Under the pieces are notes generated by a model. It had not been told where the DNA came from and made no database searches. It saw only the letters and a list, made by a program, of their open reading frames with translations. The translations under genes and the position numbers were made by a program. Positions 41,732 through 50,841 of a DNA stretch of 64,000 bases are shown here, in pieces. Location of the stretch: contig JALCQR010000005.1 in the NCBI GenBank assembly GCA_022651385.1, positions 123,210 through 187,209 on the forward strand, written 5' to 3'. Numbering within the stretch: the first letter of the stretch is position 1; every line of letters starts with the position of its first letter. This stretch comes from Clostridia bacterium. Its GTDB lineage: Bacteria > Bacillota > Clostridia > Lachnospirales > Anaerotignaceae.

Positions 41732-43225
41732 TTACAATACGAAACGTCTTTTTACACAGCCGAATTTTTTTTGTCTGTAATTTATAAGATATCCAGTACA
41801 CCTGCTTTGAGATAAACTTGATTCTTTGATGTACATGTCGCAGTTCTTTTCGCTTATAAGACTGTTGTCTCCCATAAATCCGAGCATATCCGTGTCATCA
41901 TTTTTTATAGCCTCGTCAATTATTCTTTTTGACATTATTCTTAAATATTTAATATATTTATCCCTTGTTTTTTCAGTCAATTTAACACCATTTTTAAGCC
42001 TAAAAACAGCCATGCTTTTTTTTGTCTCAAATTTTTTAAGTTTTTCAAAAATGTTGTCGTATTTCTTCCAGTTTACTTTTTTCTTGCCTGTTTCTTTAAT
42101 AAATTTGAGTCCGGCAGGTTCATATGGTATAAAAACAGTACCGTCATACTTGCTTATAAATTCAATTCCATTAAGAGCATTGCACTCATAAAAAATTTTG
42201 CTTGAGAAATTTTTAAGCCTGTATGATAAAACAATTGTCTTTAAAGCATTGCAAATTTCAAAAGTTCTATGTGACATTTCTTCTATGCCTTCAAAATTGA
42301 TTTTTTCAAGCTCGGAACATCCGGAAAAAGCACCTTTTCCAACTTTTTTAATAGATTTCGGCATATCAAAATCGTTTATTCTTCTGCACTTTGAAAACGC
42401 AAAATCACAAATTTCATTAATGCCTTCAGGCATTTCCATTCGTTCAATGCCTCTGCATTTTCCAAAAACCCATTCATTAATCCTACCTATGTTTTTAGGC
42501 AGTTTAACACTCTTTATGCTTACGCAGTTGAGAAATGCTCCCTCATCAAGATTCCTAAGGCTTTGCGGAAGTTCAATTGCCTTAAGTTCCTTACATTCTC
42601 TGAAAGCCCAGCTGCCTATTTTTTCAAGACCCTCCGTCATATTAACTTCCTCAAGTGATGAGCATGCCTCAAATGCTTGGCTGTCGATTACCTTTAGACT
42701 TTTGGGAAATATTATTTTTTTGAGATTTCCGCATACTGAAAATGCCGAAACACCGATTTTCCAAATCCCCTCTGAAAATATAATTTCCTCTAATTTTGAA
42801 CAGAATGAAAAGGCGCTAAATCCAATTGATTTTTTCCCTGCTCCAAACCTAAGTTCGTTTATGGCGCTGCACCATGAAAAAGCCTTTTCGGAAATCTCTT
42901 TGACATTTCCCGGTATATATATCTTTTCAATTTTAGAGCAGCCGTCAAAAGCCGATTTTCTTATCGCTTCAAGACTTTCAGGAAGTGAAACCGCTTCAAG
43001 GTTACAGCACTTTGAAAACGCAAAACTTTCTATAGCTTTTATTCCCTCTGCAATAAATAATTTCTTAACGTTTTTACCGAAAAAAGAATTGTGTCCAATA
43101 GAATAAACGTTCTTTCCGTCTATTTGTGAAGGTATTTTTATTTCTTCCATATCACAGTCACAGCCGGTAATAATAAGACCGTTTTCAGATTCAGAGTATA
43201 AAAATTTCATATTTTTCACCGTCAC
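41732..43225 (-). CDS. BspA-type leucine-rich repeat protein (LRR_5), cytosolic
   Basis: A 497-residue protein with about 13 repeats of the BspA type, each containing an AF-x-C core (for example IGSWAFRECKELKAIELPQSL), from residue 20 to 370, followed by a helical tail. There is no signal peptide or wall anchor, although most BspA-like proteins are secreted. It overlaps the MoxR ATPase stop by four bases (GTGA). The start may instead be the ATG at 43210. The tight coupling to MoxR and VWA genes suggests a joint role. Confidence 0.85.
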   Translation of the reverse strand: MTVKNMKFLYSESENGLIITGCDCDMEEIKIPSQIDGKNVYSIGHNSFFGKNVKKLFIAEGIKAIESFAFSKCCNLEAVSLPESLEAIRKSAFDGCSKIEKIYIPGNVKEISEKAFSWCSAINELRFGAGKKSIGFSAFSFCSKLEEIIFSEGIWKIGVSAFSVCGNLKKIIFPKSLKVIDSQAFEACSSLEEVNMTEGLEKIGSWAFRECKELKAIELPQSLRNLDEGAFLNCVSIKSVKLPKNIGRINEWVFGKCRGIERMEMPEGINEICDFAFSKCRRINDFDMPKSIKKVGKGAFSGCSELEKINFEGIEEMSHRTFEICNALKTIVLSYRLKNFSSKIFYECNALNGIEFISKYDGTVFIPYEPAGLKFIKETGKKKVNWKKYDNIFEKLKKFETKKSMAVFRLKNGVKLTEKTRDKYIKYLRIMSKRIIDEAIKNDDTDMLGFMGDNSLISEKNCDMYIKESSLSQSRCTGYLINYRQKKFGCVKRRFVL

Positions 43226-44739
43226 ATCATCTTTCCGAGAACCTCAATTTGCTTAAACACTTCAGCCTGTCTCTGATAAAAAAGCATAGCCTCGTTGTTT
43301 TCAAAATATTTTTCACTGCCGTATTTTCCTATAAACTCGGCGCTGTTGACGTTTGCAGTAAGTTCTGTAACAGCAATAAGCATTTCCTTGTCGCGTCCGA
43401 AAACATCTTCAACAAAATTAAACATGTTGTCAAGCTTTTGTTTTGTGCTTTGTGTATCCTTTTCAAATTCATCCACCGAATTGTCGAAGTTTTTCTTAAT
43501 TAAAGCAAAACCCTTTTTGTTTTCGGTTATTCCTTCTTCGGCAAGTTTTGCAGTATAATCCTCCAGACGTGAAATAATCTCACGCATAATAGATTCGTCT
43601 TGTTTTTTTATAAGTCCGCGTTTAATTTCTTTTTTAAGTATTTCTTTTCTCTCGTCTGTTTTTTCTTTAAGAATAGTTACTATATCCTTTTCGTTAGCCG
43701 CTGATTTTTCCTTAACATCTTTAAGTACGTCAAGAAGCGCCCCAGTAAGCTTTTCCTCAGTCAGATTCTTCTTCATAAATCCGGTTACGGTATCAAGCAG
43801 TAATCCCATAAGAGTAAGTCTTTCGTCAAATTTAGCGTCTTTGGCACGTTCTTTGACTGTCTCGTCGTATTTTCCGTCAAGTATGTCAAGTACTTTGTAG
43901 TCTGAACGGTATTTGTTGAAAAGGTCATAATATACGGCAAAATCCTTTGCTATTATTTTAGTCTGTACGTATTGTGAGATAAGCCTTTCATTAACTTTAA
44001 TTCCAATTTTCTCGTAAATATAAATCATGTCCGACAAGTCTTCCCAGCCTCTTGCCGTAACAAATGCCTTTCCGTCGACAGTGTTTTCAATAAAGTAAAA
44101 ATTGCTTTTTCTTATGTCAAGATAAGTGGTGATTGCCGGATGTATTCCTTTGTTTAGGGCATACTCTTTCCAGCTTTCATAATCAGGCTCAACTACGATT
44201 TTTTTAACACGGTCAAGAGTAACAACATCAAATTCACGCACGGATTTGTTGTATTCCGGAGGATTGCCTGCTGTAACAATAACCCAGCCTTCAGGAACCG
44301 GATGATTGCCAAAAGTTTTGTACTGTAAAAACTGAAGCATCGCAGGAGAAAGTGTTTCTGAAACACAGTTTATTTCATCAAGGAAAAGTATGCCTTCTTT
44401 TAAACCTGTACTTTTCATGTATTCATAAACGGAAGCTATAATCTCACTCATTGTGTATTCTGAAATACTGTATTCTTCGCCTTCGTATTCGCGTTTTTCT
44501 ATAAGCGGAAGTCCAATGGCACTTTGTCTTGTGTGATGAGTCATGGAATAAGAAATAAGTCCTATTTTAAGGTCTTTTGCAACCTGTTCCATAATAGCTG
44601 TCTTGCCAATTCCCGGGGCACCGATAATAAGAAGCGGCCTTTGGCGCACACGTTCAATTACATATTTGCCAAACTTGTCTTTTAATAGATAAGCTTTTAC
44701 AGCATTTTCAACTTCCTGTTTAGCTTCTTTTATGTTCAT
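43222..44739 (-). CDS. MoxR-family AAA+ ATPase
   Basis: A 505-residue ATPase with Walker A GAPGIGKT (residues 40-47), Walker B ILFLDEINC and sensor 1 TAGNPPEYN in the first 200 residues. The remaining 300 residues are mainly helical, with long coiled-coil stretches (for example KKEIKRGLIKKQDES). MoxR ATPases pair with VWA proteins to act as chaperones or assembly factors for enzymes or envelope complexes. Here a VWA protein gene is 18 bases upstream and an LRR protein overlaps downstream. AGGAAATT precedes the ATG. Confidence 0.9.
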   Translation of the reverse strand: MNIKEAKQEVENAVKAYLLKDKFGKYVIERVRQRPLLIIGAPGIGKTAIMEQVAKDLKIGLISYSMTHHTRQSAIGLPLIEKREYEGEEYSISEYTMSEIIASVYEYMKSTGLKEGILFLDEINCVSETLSPAMLQFLQYKTFGNHPVPEGWVIVTAGNPPEYNKSVREFDVVTLDRVKKIVVEPDYESWKEYALNKGIHPAITTYLDIRKSNFYFIENTVDGKAFVTARGWEDLSDMIYIYEKIGIKVNERLISQYVQTKIIAKDFAVYYDLFNKYRSDYKVLDILDGKYDETVKERAKDAKFDERLTLMGLLLDTVTGFMKKNLTEEKLTGALLDVLKDVKEKSAANEKDIVTILKEKTDERKEILKKEIKRGLIKKQDESIMREIISRLEDYTAKLAEEGITENKKGFALIKKNFDNSVDEFEKDTQSTKQKLDNMFNFVEDVFGRDKEMLIAVTELTANVNSAEFIGKYGSEKYFENNEAMLFYQRQAEVFKQIEVLGKMM

Positions 44740-44757
44740 AAAAATTTCCTCCGTAAT

Positions 44758-46122
44758 TTATTTTTGTGTTATCTGTTCCTCGTCAAGTACAATTCTCATT
44801 GCCCATGAAGGCGGCTGAGGTCTTTCGGCGTCATACCCCAGGAAAATAAATGCCGTGTCATAATTCGGCTTTTTTTCAGGGTATTTTCCATATCCGTCGG
44901 TAAAATAAATAACGCCTTTAAGCTTTTTAAATTCTTTTTTTTCAACAAGCTCGTCTACTCTTTCAAATACAGGTCGAAAGTCAGTGCCGCCGAAACCTTT
45001 TATCTGCATAAACTTCATATAAGTGTCGAAATCATCCTTGCTTTCTATTTTTATTTCGTCTTCAATTTTGTCATCACATTGAATAATGCGTATGTTTATT
45101 TTTTTGAAGAAGTTTTCCTGCTGCATCATTATGTTGTAAGTCTTTTCAAGAAATTTTTGCACTATCTCACCCTGACAGCTTCCGGAAGTGTCTATTGCGA
45201 TAACAAAATCACAAATTTTCTTTGTTTCCCTGTATTCCAGCGGCTCCACAAGCGGCATGTTTCCATAACGTTCCAATCCGTAAGTATAGTAAATATAATC
45301 GAACTCATCATCGTTTATCATAAGGTCTTCGCCCATTATGGCAAATTTCTTTAAAAACTCACTGTAATCATATTTTTGCCTGTTTACTTCCTTGAGATTT
45401 TGAATAAGAGCTTTGATTCCGCCTTTTTCACGGCTGAGAGTTTCAAGGTCCACGTTAAGCATTGAGCTTATGTCTTCCCATTCTTTTTGAAGCTCTCTAA
45501 GCTCTTTCATTTTATCCTCTGCCGATTTTCCGTTTCCGTCAGTAGATTCTTCGTCTTTGCTGTCATTGTCCGGCCACCATGTTACATGGTTGTCTCTTTC
45601 AAAAAGCTCAGAGATTTTTTTAACTTCATCATCGGAATACTTGTTGTCGTTCAGATATTTGTAAACTCTCTCAGCAGTTATAGAGGCATTGTCTTTTTTA
45701 AGTTTGTTTAAAAAATCCTCTTGATACTGCTCACCTTTGCAGTTAAGGTCTTTGCTTCCCATTTCTGTCAGTATGTTTTCCACAGCAACATCACAAGCCA
45801 AATTCCATTTAGCCCTGTCGATTTTAGGTGATACAAACTGGTGCCTGAAAACGCAGTGCATAACTGAATGAAGGTATTCGCGGTTCATTCTTGTAGGTTC
45901 GTCTTTGTATGTTTCAATAACATGTTTCGCATTGTAATAAAGAATGTTTCCTCTTGTTGAAAGAGTTTTTACCATATCGTCATTTTCTATGTCAAGCCTT
46001 GCCACAGCGCTGTCCATAAATCTAAAATCTATAAAAAGCCTGCTTCTGATAAGTGCAAGAATATCTCTTGCGGCTGTAATCATCCTAACTCTCAGTTCAG
46101 CAAGCTCAATGTTCTTGTCCAT
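44758..46122 (-). CDS. VWA-like / putative metallopeptidase domain protein (DUF2201)
   Basis: A 454-residue protein. The N-terminal half contains HSVMHCVFRH, a His-rich zinc-protease-like motif, typical of DUF2201. The C-terminal half (from about 300) is a VWA-like domain with the MIDAS motif DTSGS and GFGGTDFRPVF, which binds divalent metal. Predicted cytosolic. It is the first gene of the VWA-MoxR-LRR operon. VWA proteins paired with MoxR ATPases form two-part chaperone systems, but the client is unknown. AGGAGAA precedes the ATG. Confidence 0.85.
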   Translation of the reverse strand: MDKNIELAELRVRMITAARDILALIRSRLFIDFRFMDSAVARLDIENDDMVKTLSTRGNILYYNAKHVIETYKDEPTRMNREYLHSVMHCVFRHQFVSPKIDRAKWNLACDVAVENILTEMGSKDLNCKGEQYQEDFLNKLKKDNASITAERVYKYLNDNKYSDDEVKKISELFERDNHVTWWPDNDSKDEESTDGNGKSAEDKMKELRELQKEWEDISSMLNVDLETLSREKGGIKALIQNLKEVNRQKYDYSEFLKKFAIMGEDLMINDDEFDYIYYTYGLERYGNMPLVEPLEYRETKKICDFVIAIDTSGSCQGEIVQKFLEKTYNIMMQQENFFKKINIRIIQCDDKIEDEIKIESKDDFDTYMKFMQIKGFGGTDFRPVFERVDELVEKKEFKKLKGVIYFTDGYGKYPEKKPNYDTAFIFLGYDAERPQPPSWAMRIVLDEEQITQK

Positions 46123-46235
46123 AAAAATTCTCCTTTGCTAAAAAGCAATAATATATTACTGCCATTAAAGAAGATTATATTCCAAATATCTATAAAAGTA
46201 AAATAATATGTTAAAAAAAGAACATAGATATAATT

Positions 46236-46520
46236 TGTATAACCCTTCGAATTGGAGCCGAAGGCTATGTAAGTTTACGGCCGCACTTTTTAAAGGGCGG
46301 TCAGGGTTTGGTGCGTGACCGCCAGAAAAAGGGCGGCAGCCGAAGGCTGTTTCCCGCAGGAAAATCACTGAACTTGCTAAGTGAAACCCCCAAGGTCTTA
46401 ATCTTAAAAAGCTTCAGCATTATTCCATAATATTAAAGACCTTGGAACTCTGTCCCAAACCCTGCAAGCCTTTAAAAAGGCTTGACCTAAACTTTATTAT
46501 GCCTTCGGCACCAAACCATT
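46236..46520. repeat. Intergenic repeat cluster of clostridial type
   Basis: Several inverted motifs recur: GCCGAAGGCT (46258 and 46338), GGGCGGTCAGGG with GTGACCGCC, AAGACCTTGGAACTCTGTCCCAAACCCTGCAAGCCTTTAAAAAGGCTTGAC, and TTATGCCTTCGGCACCAA. Long AGCCTTTAAAAAGGCT is a palindrome. Similar 'AAGGCTTGCAGGGTTTGGGACAGAG' elements are familiar from intergenic DNA of gut Clostridia. It resembles a set of stacked short repeats, possibly from a defunct small transposable unit. Confidence 0.6.
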
Positions 46521-46550
46521 ATGTTCTTCCACAAAAATTTATAAAAATTA

Positions 46551-46595
46551 AACCTCATTCAATATCATTTTACCTGATATTAAATGAGGTTTTTT
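46551..46595. terminator. Terminator after the PLP-lyase gene
   Basis: AACCTCATT-CAATATCA pairs with TGATATT-AATGAGGTT around TTTTACC, with TTTTTT after it on the plus strand and T-rich DNA after it on the minus strand. It lies 72 bases beyond the lyase stop. Confidence 0.7.
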
Positions 46596-46666
46596 GTTTT
46601 GATACTTTTAAAATTGGCGTTCTTAAAATACTTTAAGGGGAATCATATATGTATTAATAAAAATTA

Positions 46667-47881
46667 TCAGATTTTATCAAGTGCCTGCTTAATGTCCGCA
46701 ATAATATCATCCGGGTCTTCCAATCCGACTGACATACGAATCATGCCGTCTGTAATTCCGGCAGCTTCACGGATTTCTTTTGGAATCATTGTATGTGTCA
46801 TTGCAGCAGCCTGTTCTACAAGAGTTTCTGTATCACCTAATGAAACAGCAAGAGTGCAGAGTTTCAAATTATTAATGAATTTTTTGCCAGCTTCAAGACC
46901 GCCGGCAACATCAAAGCTCAACATACCGCTGCCGCCCCTCATTTGACGTTTTGCAATTTCATACTGAGGATTGGATTCAAGCATAGGATACCTTACAATT
47001 TCAATTTTTGGATTTGCATCAAGCCATTGTGCAATTTTTAATGCGCTTGCATTATACTGACGCATTCTTACACCAAGAGTTTTTAAGCCACGGGTTGCAA
47101 GAAAGGCATTAAAAGGTGCAATAACAGAGCCAAAGTGCATTAATGTGCCAAGACGGCACTCGCGTAAAAATTCCTTATCATTTGAAATAACAGCACCGCC
47201 AAGAATATCTCCGTGGCCGCCGATATATTTTGTAAGACTGTGAATTACAACATCCGCCCCTAAATCAAGAGGATTTGTATTAAACGGAGTTGCAAATGTG
47301 TTGTCAACAAACACCTTTATTCCGTGCTTTTTTGCAATTTTAACCACGCCTTCAATATCTGAAAGAACCATGGTAGGGTTTGCAGGTGATTCAATATAAA
47401 TAAGTTTTGTGTTTGGTTTTATCAAAGGCTCGATTTCCGTAAGGTCAGAAGAATCAAAAGTATCGTGTTCTATTCCAAATTTTGGAAGCCAGTCACTTGT
47501 AATATCCTCTGTTCCGGAATATTTAGCTTTTGCAAATATAGCATGATCGCCATTTTTTAAAAGAGCAAACAATGCACCTGAAACAGCACCCATTCCTGAA
47601 GCATATACAACAGCACCTTTTCCATGCTCTAATGCAGCAAGTTTTTGTTCAAGATAATCCTGAGAAGGATTTGTAATACGGCTGTATGCAAAACTTTCCG
47701 CATAATCGTCACAAGCTCTTACCGCATCATCAGTTGAATCAAAATAGAATGTTGATGTCTGATAAATTGGCGGAATTAATGCACCATACATATCTCTTGG
47801 TTCGCCTGCGTGCACCTCAACGGTATCAAAGTTAAGATTATTGGTATCGAGGTCAGGATGTTTCAATTTTAAAGTACTCAT
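46667..47881 (-). CDS. PLP-dependent trans-sulfuration family enzyme (methionine gamma-lyase-like)
   Basis: A 404-residue Cys/Met-metabolism PLP enzyme. The cofactor Lys218 is in HSLTKYIGGHGD, with SRITNP (Tyr/Arg contact), ASGMGAVSGALF and ESPANPTM. Length and SLGDTETLVEQAAAMTH fit the gamma-family (methionine gamma-lyase, cystathionine lyase/synthase, O-acetylhomoserine sulfhydrylase). The Tyr-Gly-Cys-Thr motif of many methionine gamma-lyases is Tyr-Ser-Gly-Thr here (121-124), so exact substrate is uncertain. Start ATG is behind GGAGGTG. The LysR gene lies immediately upstream on the same strand and brnQ diverges from it. Confidence 0.85.
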   Translation of the reverse strand: MSTLKLKHPDLDTNNLNFDTVEVHAGEPRDMYGALIPPIYQTSTFYFDSTDDAVRACDDYAESFAYSRITNPSQDYLEQKLAALEHGKGAVVYASGMGAVSGALFALLKNGDHAIFAKAKYSGTEDITSDWLPKFGIEHDTFDSSDLTEIEPLIKPNTKLIYIESPANPTMVLSDIEGVVKIAKKHGIKVFVDNTFATPFNTNPLDLGADVVIHSLTKYIGGHGDILGGAVISNDKEFLRECRLGTLMHFGSVIAPFNAFLATRGLKTLGVRMRQYNASALKIAQWLDANPKIEIVRYPMLESNPQYEIAKRQMRGGSGMLSFDVAGGLEAGKKFINNLKLCTLAVSLGDTETLVEQAAAMTHTMIPKEIREAAGITDGMIRMSVGLEDPDDIIADIKQALDKI

Positions 47882-47984
47882 ATAATACACACCTCCAAAT
47901 AATGATTGATTAATACAAAATTTATGGTAGCATATTTTTTTTAAAATTGGAAATATCCTAAAGCTATTGCATTCTATAACAAAA

Positions 47985-48014
47985 TAATTTACCGTCCTAA
48001 TAATTTACCGTCCT
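47985..48014. repeat. Tandem 16-base duplication at lysR 3' end
   Basis: The unit TAATTTACCGTCCT (plus strand) occurs at 47985-47998 and again at 48001-48014, separated by AA. The LysR stop codon falls in the duplication, which therefore sets the last few residues of the protein. Confidence 0.75.
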
Positions 48015-48924
48015 GAGAAATCATTTGTTTTTTTAAATAGTTTAGAAATAGTGCTTCTATTGGCTTAAGAAGTTTTCCCTTAATTCCTATCCAGCCAATA
48101 TCAACTATATCATCCACATCAATAGGTATTGAAGAAAATTCTTTTGAGAGATGTTTTGATAATAAACCCGTTCCTATGTCGTAAGCATTACAGTCACGCA
48201 TAACGTTCGTACTGACATATAAATCACTTACATAAATCACTTTTTTAGGATAAAAATTCGGCAGAAGCATTTCCTCGGAGAAGAAACCCGGAGATGAGTA
48301 GTTCTGTTCATATAGTATACATGGGTAATCCATAAGTTCTTCCGGTTTTACACCGGCTTTCTTTGCAAGAGGATGTTTTTTGGAAACAAAAATATGCGGC
48401 TTTGTTTTAGCAATAATGCAAAACTCAAGATTGTTGCCGCTTAGAGTTTTTTTCATGTTTTTGCTGTTTATATCTGATAAAAATATTATGCCAAGATTGC
48501 TGTGCTGTTTTCGTACATCTTTAATTACTTCTGATGTCTGTGTCTGATTAAGCCCAAGAGTATACTGTGAATATGGTGAAGAATTGATTTCTTTTGCAAA
48601 ATTGCTGAAAGCCTGCATTACAAAATCATAATGCTGACTGCTTACACGAAATGATAAAAAGTCTTCTTTATTCGAGTGAAAATGTTCTTTTATATAGTTG
48701 GCATCTTTTAACAGTTTATTGCCTAATCTGAGAAGGTCCCTACCTTCATCTGTAATTGTAATACCCATAGATGATCTGTCAAAAATAATAATACCCAATT
48801 CTTTTTCAAGTGCGTGGACAAGGTTACTTATACTTGGCTGTGCTACATAAAGCTTCTCTGATGCTTTACTGAAAGACCCACATTTTTCTACCATGGCAAC
48901 ATACTTTAACTGCTGCAAAGTCAT
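47989..48924 (-). CDS. LysR-family transcriptional regulator
   Basis: A 311-residue regulator. The N-terminal winged helix-turn-helix reads MTLQQLKYVAMVEKCGSFSKASEKLYVAQPSISNLVHALEKELG, and the rest is a periplasmic-binding-like effector domain with the FVSKKHPLAKK hinge. The gene sits between the lyase gene (downstream, same strand) and brnQ (divergent). LysR proteins usually bind the divergent intergenic region; two 28-base direct repeats there are candidate sites. The effector is probably an amino acid or its precursor, but that is inference. Confidence 0.93.
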   Translation of the reverse strand: MTLQQLKYVAMVEKCGSFSKASEKLYVAQPSISNLVHALEKELGIIIFDRSSMGITITDEGRDLLRLGNKLLKDANYIKEHFHSNKEDFLSFRVSSQHYDFVMQAFSNFAKEINSSPYSQYTLGLNQTQTSEVIKDVRKQHSNLGIIFLSDINSKNMKKTLSGNNLEFCIIAKTKPHIFVSKKHPLAKKAGVKPEELMDYPCILYEQNYSSPGFFSEEMLLPNFYPKKVIYVSDLYVSTNVMRDCNAYDIGTGLLSKHLSKEFSSIPIDVDDIVDIGWIGIKGKLLKPIEALFLNYLKKQMISQDGKLLGR

Positions 48925-48963
48925 AAGAATCTACCTTCCTTTCATTGTATTATATAGTTCACT

Positions 48964-49032
48964 TTAGCAAATTTTTACAAAATACAATTAAATATAAGTT
49001 TATTTTAGCATATCTTTACAAAATAAAATTAA
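48964..49032. promoter_or_regulatory. Direct-repeat operator candidate between lysR and brnQ
   Basis: Two 28-base copies start TTAGCA and share TTTACAAAATA and AATTAA (48964-48991 and 49005-49032), with 25 of 28 positions equal. They are 41 bases apart, close to four helical turns. This fits regulator binding on one DNA face in the divergent promoter region. Confidence 0.6.
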
Positions 49033-49134
49033 TAACCGGTATATTAAATTGTTATAGTTATTAATAGCATTTGAATATTTTACTTGAAACTTATATTATG
49101 TAATAATTATATTCGAAAGGGGAGAAAAAATCTT

Positions 49135-50448
49135 ATGAAAGAGAAAAAAAGTAAATTTGAGCTTTTGTTTGTAGGACTTGCATTTTTTGCAACATATTTT
49201 GGTGCCGGTAACCTTATATTTCCGCCTATGCTTGGGCTTGAAAGCGGAACCCAGTGGTTTCCGGGTGTTATTGGCCTTATAGTTTCTGGTGTTACTCTTC
49301 CTCTGCTCGCCATAGTCATATTTGGTTATATGGATGATATGGAGCAATGGATGTATGACCACGTAGGAATAAAGTACTATAAGGCATATCTGTTTTTAAT
49401 GCTCGTTCTTGGCTGTCAGCTCGCAGCTGTTCCAAGAACCGGCGCAGTTGGTATTGAGCTTGGTGTTCAGTCTATTTCGAGTTCAATTCCGTATATTCCG
49501 GCAGTAATTATATATTTTATAGTTGTAATATTCTTTACTAAAACAGAAGAAAATGCCCTTGACCATATAGGCAAAATTCTTACTCCGGTAATGGTTATTA
49601 TTCTTTTCATACTTGTTATTAAAAACATTATTTCCCCAGTTGATACTCCTGTTGATACAGGCATAGGCAACGGTGCATTTATTCACACATTGCTTGGCGG
49701 ATATAATACAGGAGATTTAATTGTATCTTTTCTTATGGCATCGGTATTCCTTGGCACTGTAAAGGCAAAGGGATATAAAACAGGTAAGGAATGTGGAAAT
49801 GCAACACTAAAAGCTGCAATAGTAGCATTTATCTGTCTTTCTGTTATATATGGCGGCCTTTTTTACTTAGGTGCCTGTGGAGGAAGTCATTTTGACGCAT
49901 CTATTGGAAATGCGCCTTTGCTTATCGGGCTTATTGAAATGAGCGGCGGAACGCTTGCTCGTCAGGCTCTTGGCGTAGCTGTCACACTTGCCTGTCTTAC
50001 CACCGCTATTGGTGAAACGACCGCAACATCACAGTTTTTCTATAAAGAACTTAAAGGCAAGGTTAAGTATCGTTATATATCAATAATATGGTCGCTTGTC
50101 AGTATGGTTGTATCATTAATTGGCCTTAACAAGCTTATTGCAATTATAGGCCCGATATTTACAACATTCTATGCTTTGGGCCTTACACTGCTTTTACTGC
50201 TTCTTTTAAGAAAAATTACGCCTAATGATTCAGCAAACAAAGGTGCTGTATATGTTGTAATGGTATTTGCTCTGGCAGAATTATTAGTGGCATATGCACC
50301 TAATATTCCGGTAATTTCAACTGCTGTTCACAGTGTTCCGTTCCAGTCTCATGGATTTGGCTGGGTTATTCCGTTTATAATCGGTTATGTAGTTGGCATG
50401 ATTTTTGGTTTAGTAAAAAAGAATTCTGCAGAAAAATTTGCACAATAA
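49135..50448 (+). CDS. brnQ: Branched-chain amino acid:cation symporter BrnQ (LIVCS family)
   Basis: A 437-residue, twelve-helix importer of Leu, Ile and Val using Na+ or H+. The family signature FVGLAFFATYFGAGNLIFPPMLGLESG is at residues 10-36, and AVPRTGAVGIELGV follows near 95. The ATG chosen (MKEKKSKF) lies behind AAAGGGGAG; a longer frame starting at 49084 has no ribosome site. Divergent from lysR. Regulated together with the lyase is likely, since both handle amino acids. Confidence 0.93.
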   Translation: MKEKKSKFELLFVGLAFFATYFGAGNLIFPPMLGLESGTQWFPGVIGLIVSGVTLPLLAIVIFGYMDDMEQWMYDHVGIKYYKAYLFLMLVLGCQLAAVPRTGAVGIELGVQSISSSIPYIPAVIIYFIVVIFFTKTEENALDHIGKILTPVMVIILFILVIKNIISPVDTPVDTGIGNGAFIHTLLGGYNTGDLIVSFLMASVFLGTVKAKGYKTGKECGNATLKAAIVAFICLSVIYGGLFYLGACGGSHFDASIGNAPLLIGLIEMSGGTLARQALGVAVTLACLTTAIGETTATSQFFYKELKGKVKYRYISIIWSLVSMVVSLIGLNKLIAIIGPIFTTFYALGLTLLLLLLLRKITPNDSANKGAVYVVMVFALAELLVAYAPNIPVISTAVHSVPFQSHGFGWVIPFIIGYVVGMIFGLVKKNSAEKFAQ

Positions 50449-50564
50449 TATTAATGTTATTAATTAACATTAGAAAACCAAATTTTTCTTATAAATGCGC
50501 ATATACATAAATAAGTACATAAAAGATTAAAAAAATTTTAAAGAAATAATTCTTAAAACAACTC

Positions 50565-50612
50565 AATTAAACCTAAAAAGAATGAATATATTCTCTTTAG
50601 GTTTAATTTTGT
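50565..50612. terminator. Hairpin terminator after brnQ
   Basis: AATTAAACCTAAA pairs with TTTAGGTTTAATT around an AATATATT-type inner stem (GAATGAATATATTC). It is followed by TTTTGTTTTT on the plus strand, 117 bases after the brnQ stop. Confidence 0.75.
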
Positions 50613-50719
50613 TTTTGATGATTATAAAATGTACAATAAAAAGCTGAAACCCTTTATAAACACTTGTTTTTTTGAGTTTATATATACCAAAATAATATTA
50701 TAAATGTTTAGCAAACAAA

Positions 50720-50756
50720 AATCCAATACATCTAAAAAGTTCTACAGTATTGGATT
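50720..50756. terminator. Hairpin terminator near ribH
   Basis: AATCCAATAC and GTATTGGATT are perfect ten-base arms, with TTTTTG following on the minus strand and TTTTTTTT after a short gap on the plus strand. Likely ends the riboflavin transcript. Confidence 0.75.
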
Positions 50757-50841
50757 TAATTTTTTTTCGTCGTAGCCAAACGGTAATGAAAAGTCTGCAA
50801 AACTCCATCACTTTTTATACATTAAATCTAATTCTTAATTT

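Larger units (their letters stand above)
46123..46666. other. Intergenic region with repeats between VWA and PLP-lyase operons
   Basis: This 544-base gap has no credible gene. It holds a GC-richer block of intergenic repeats (46236-46520) and a hairpin terminator (46551-46595). A 67-codon frame on the minus strand within the repeat block has no ribosome site or family and is not called. Confidence 0.75.
50449..50841. other. Intergenic region between brnQ and ribH
   Basis: The 393-base convergent gap carries two hairpins, listed separately, and otherwise AT-rich DNA in which I see no gene. Confidence 0.7.

Noticed and set aside
42198..43106. 302-codon plus-strand frame opposite the LRR gene
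   Set aside because: It is a mirror of the repeated LRR codons on the other strand, has no ribosome site and no family.
46165..46368. 67-residue reading frame on the minus strand
   Set aside because: It lies in the repeat cluster, has no ribosome site, no recognisable domain and a Cys/His mix set by the repeated DNA.
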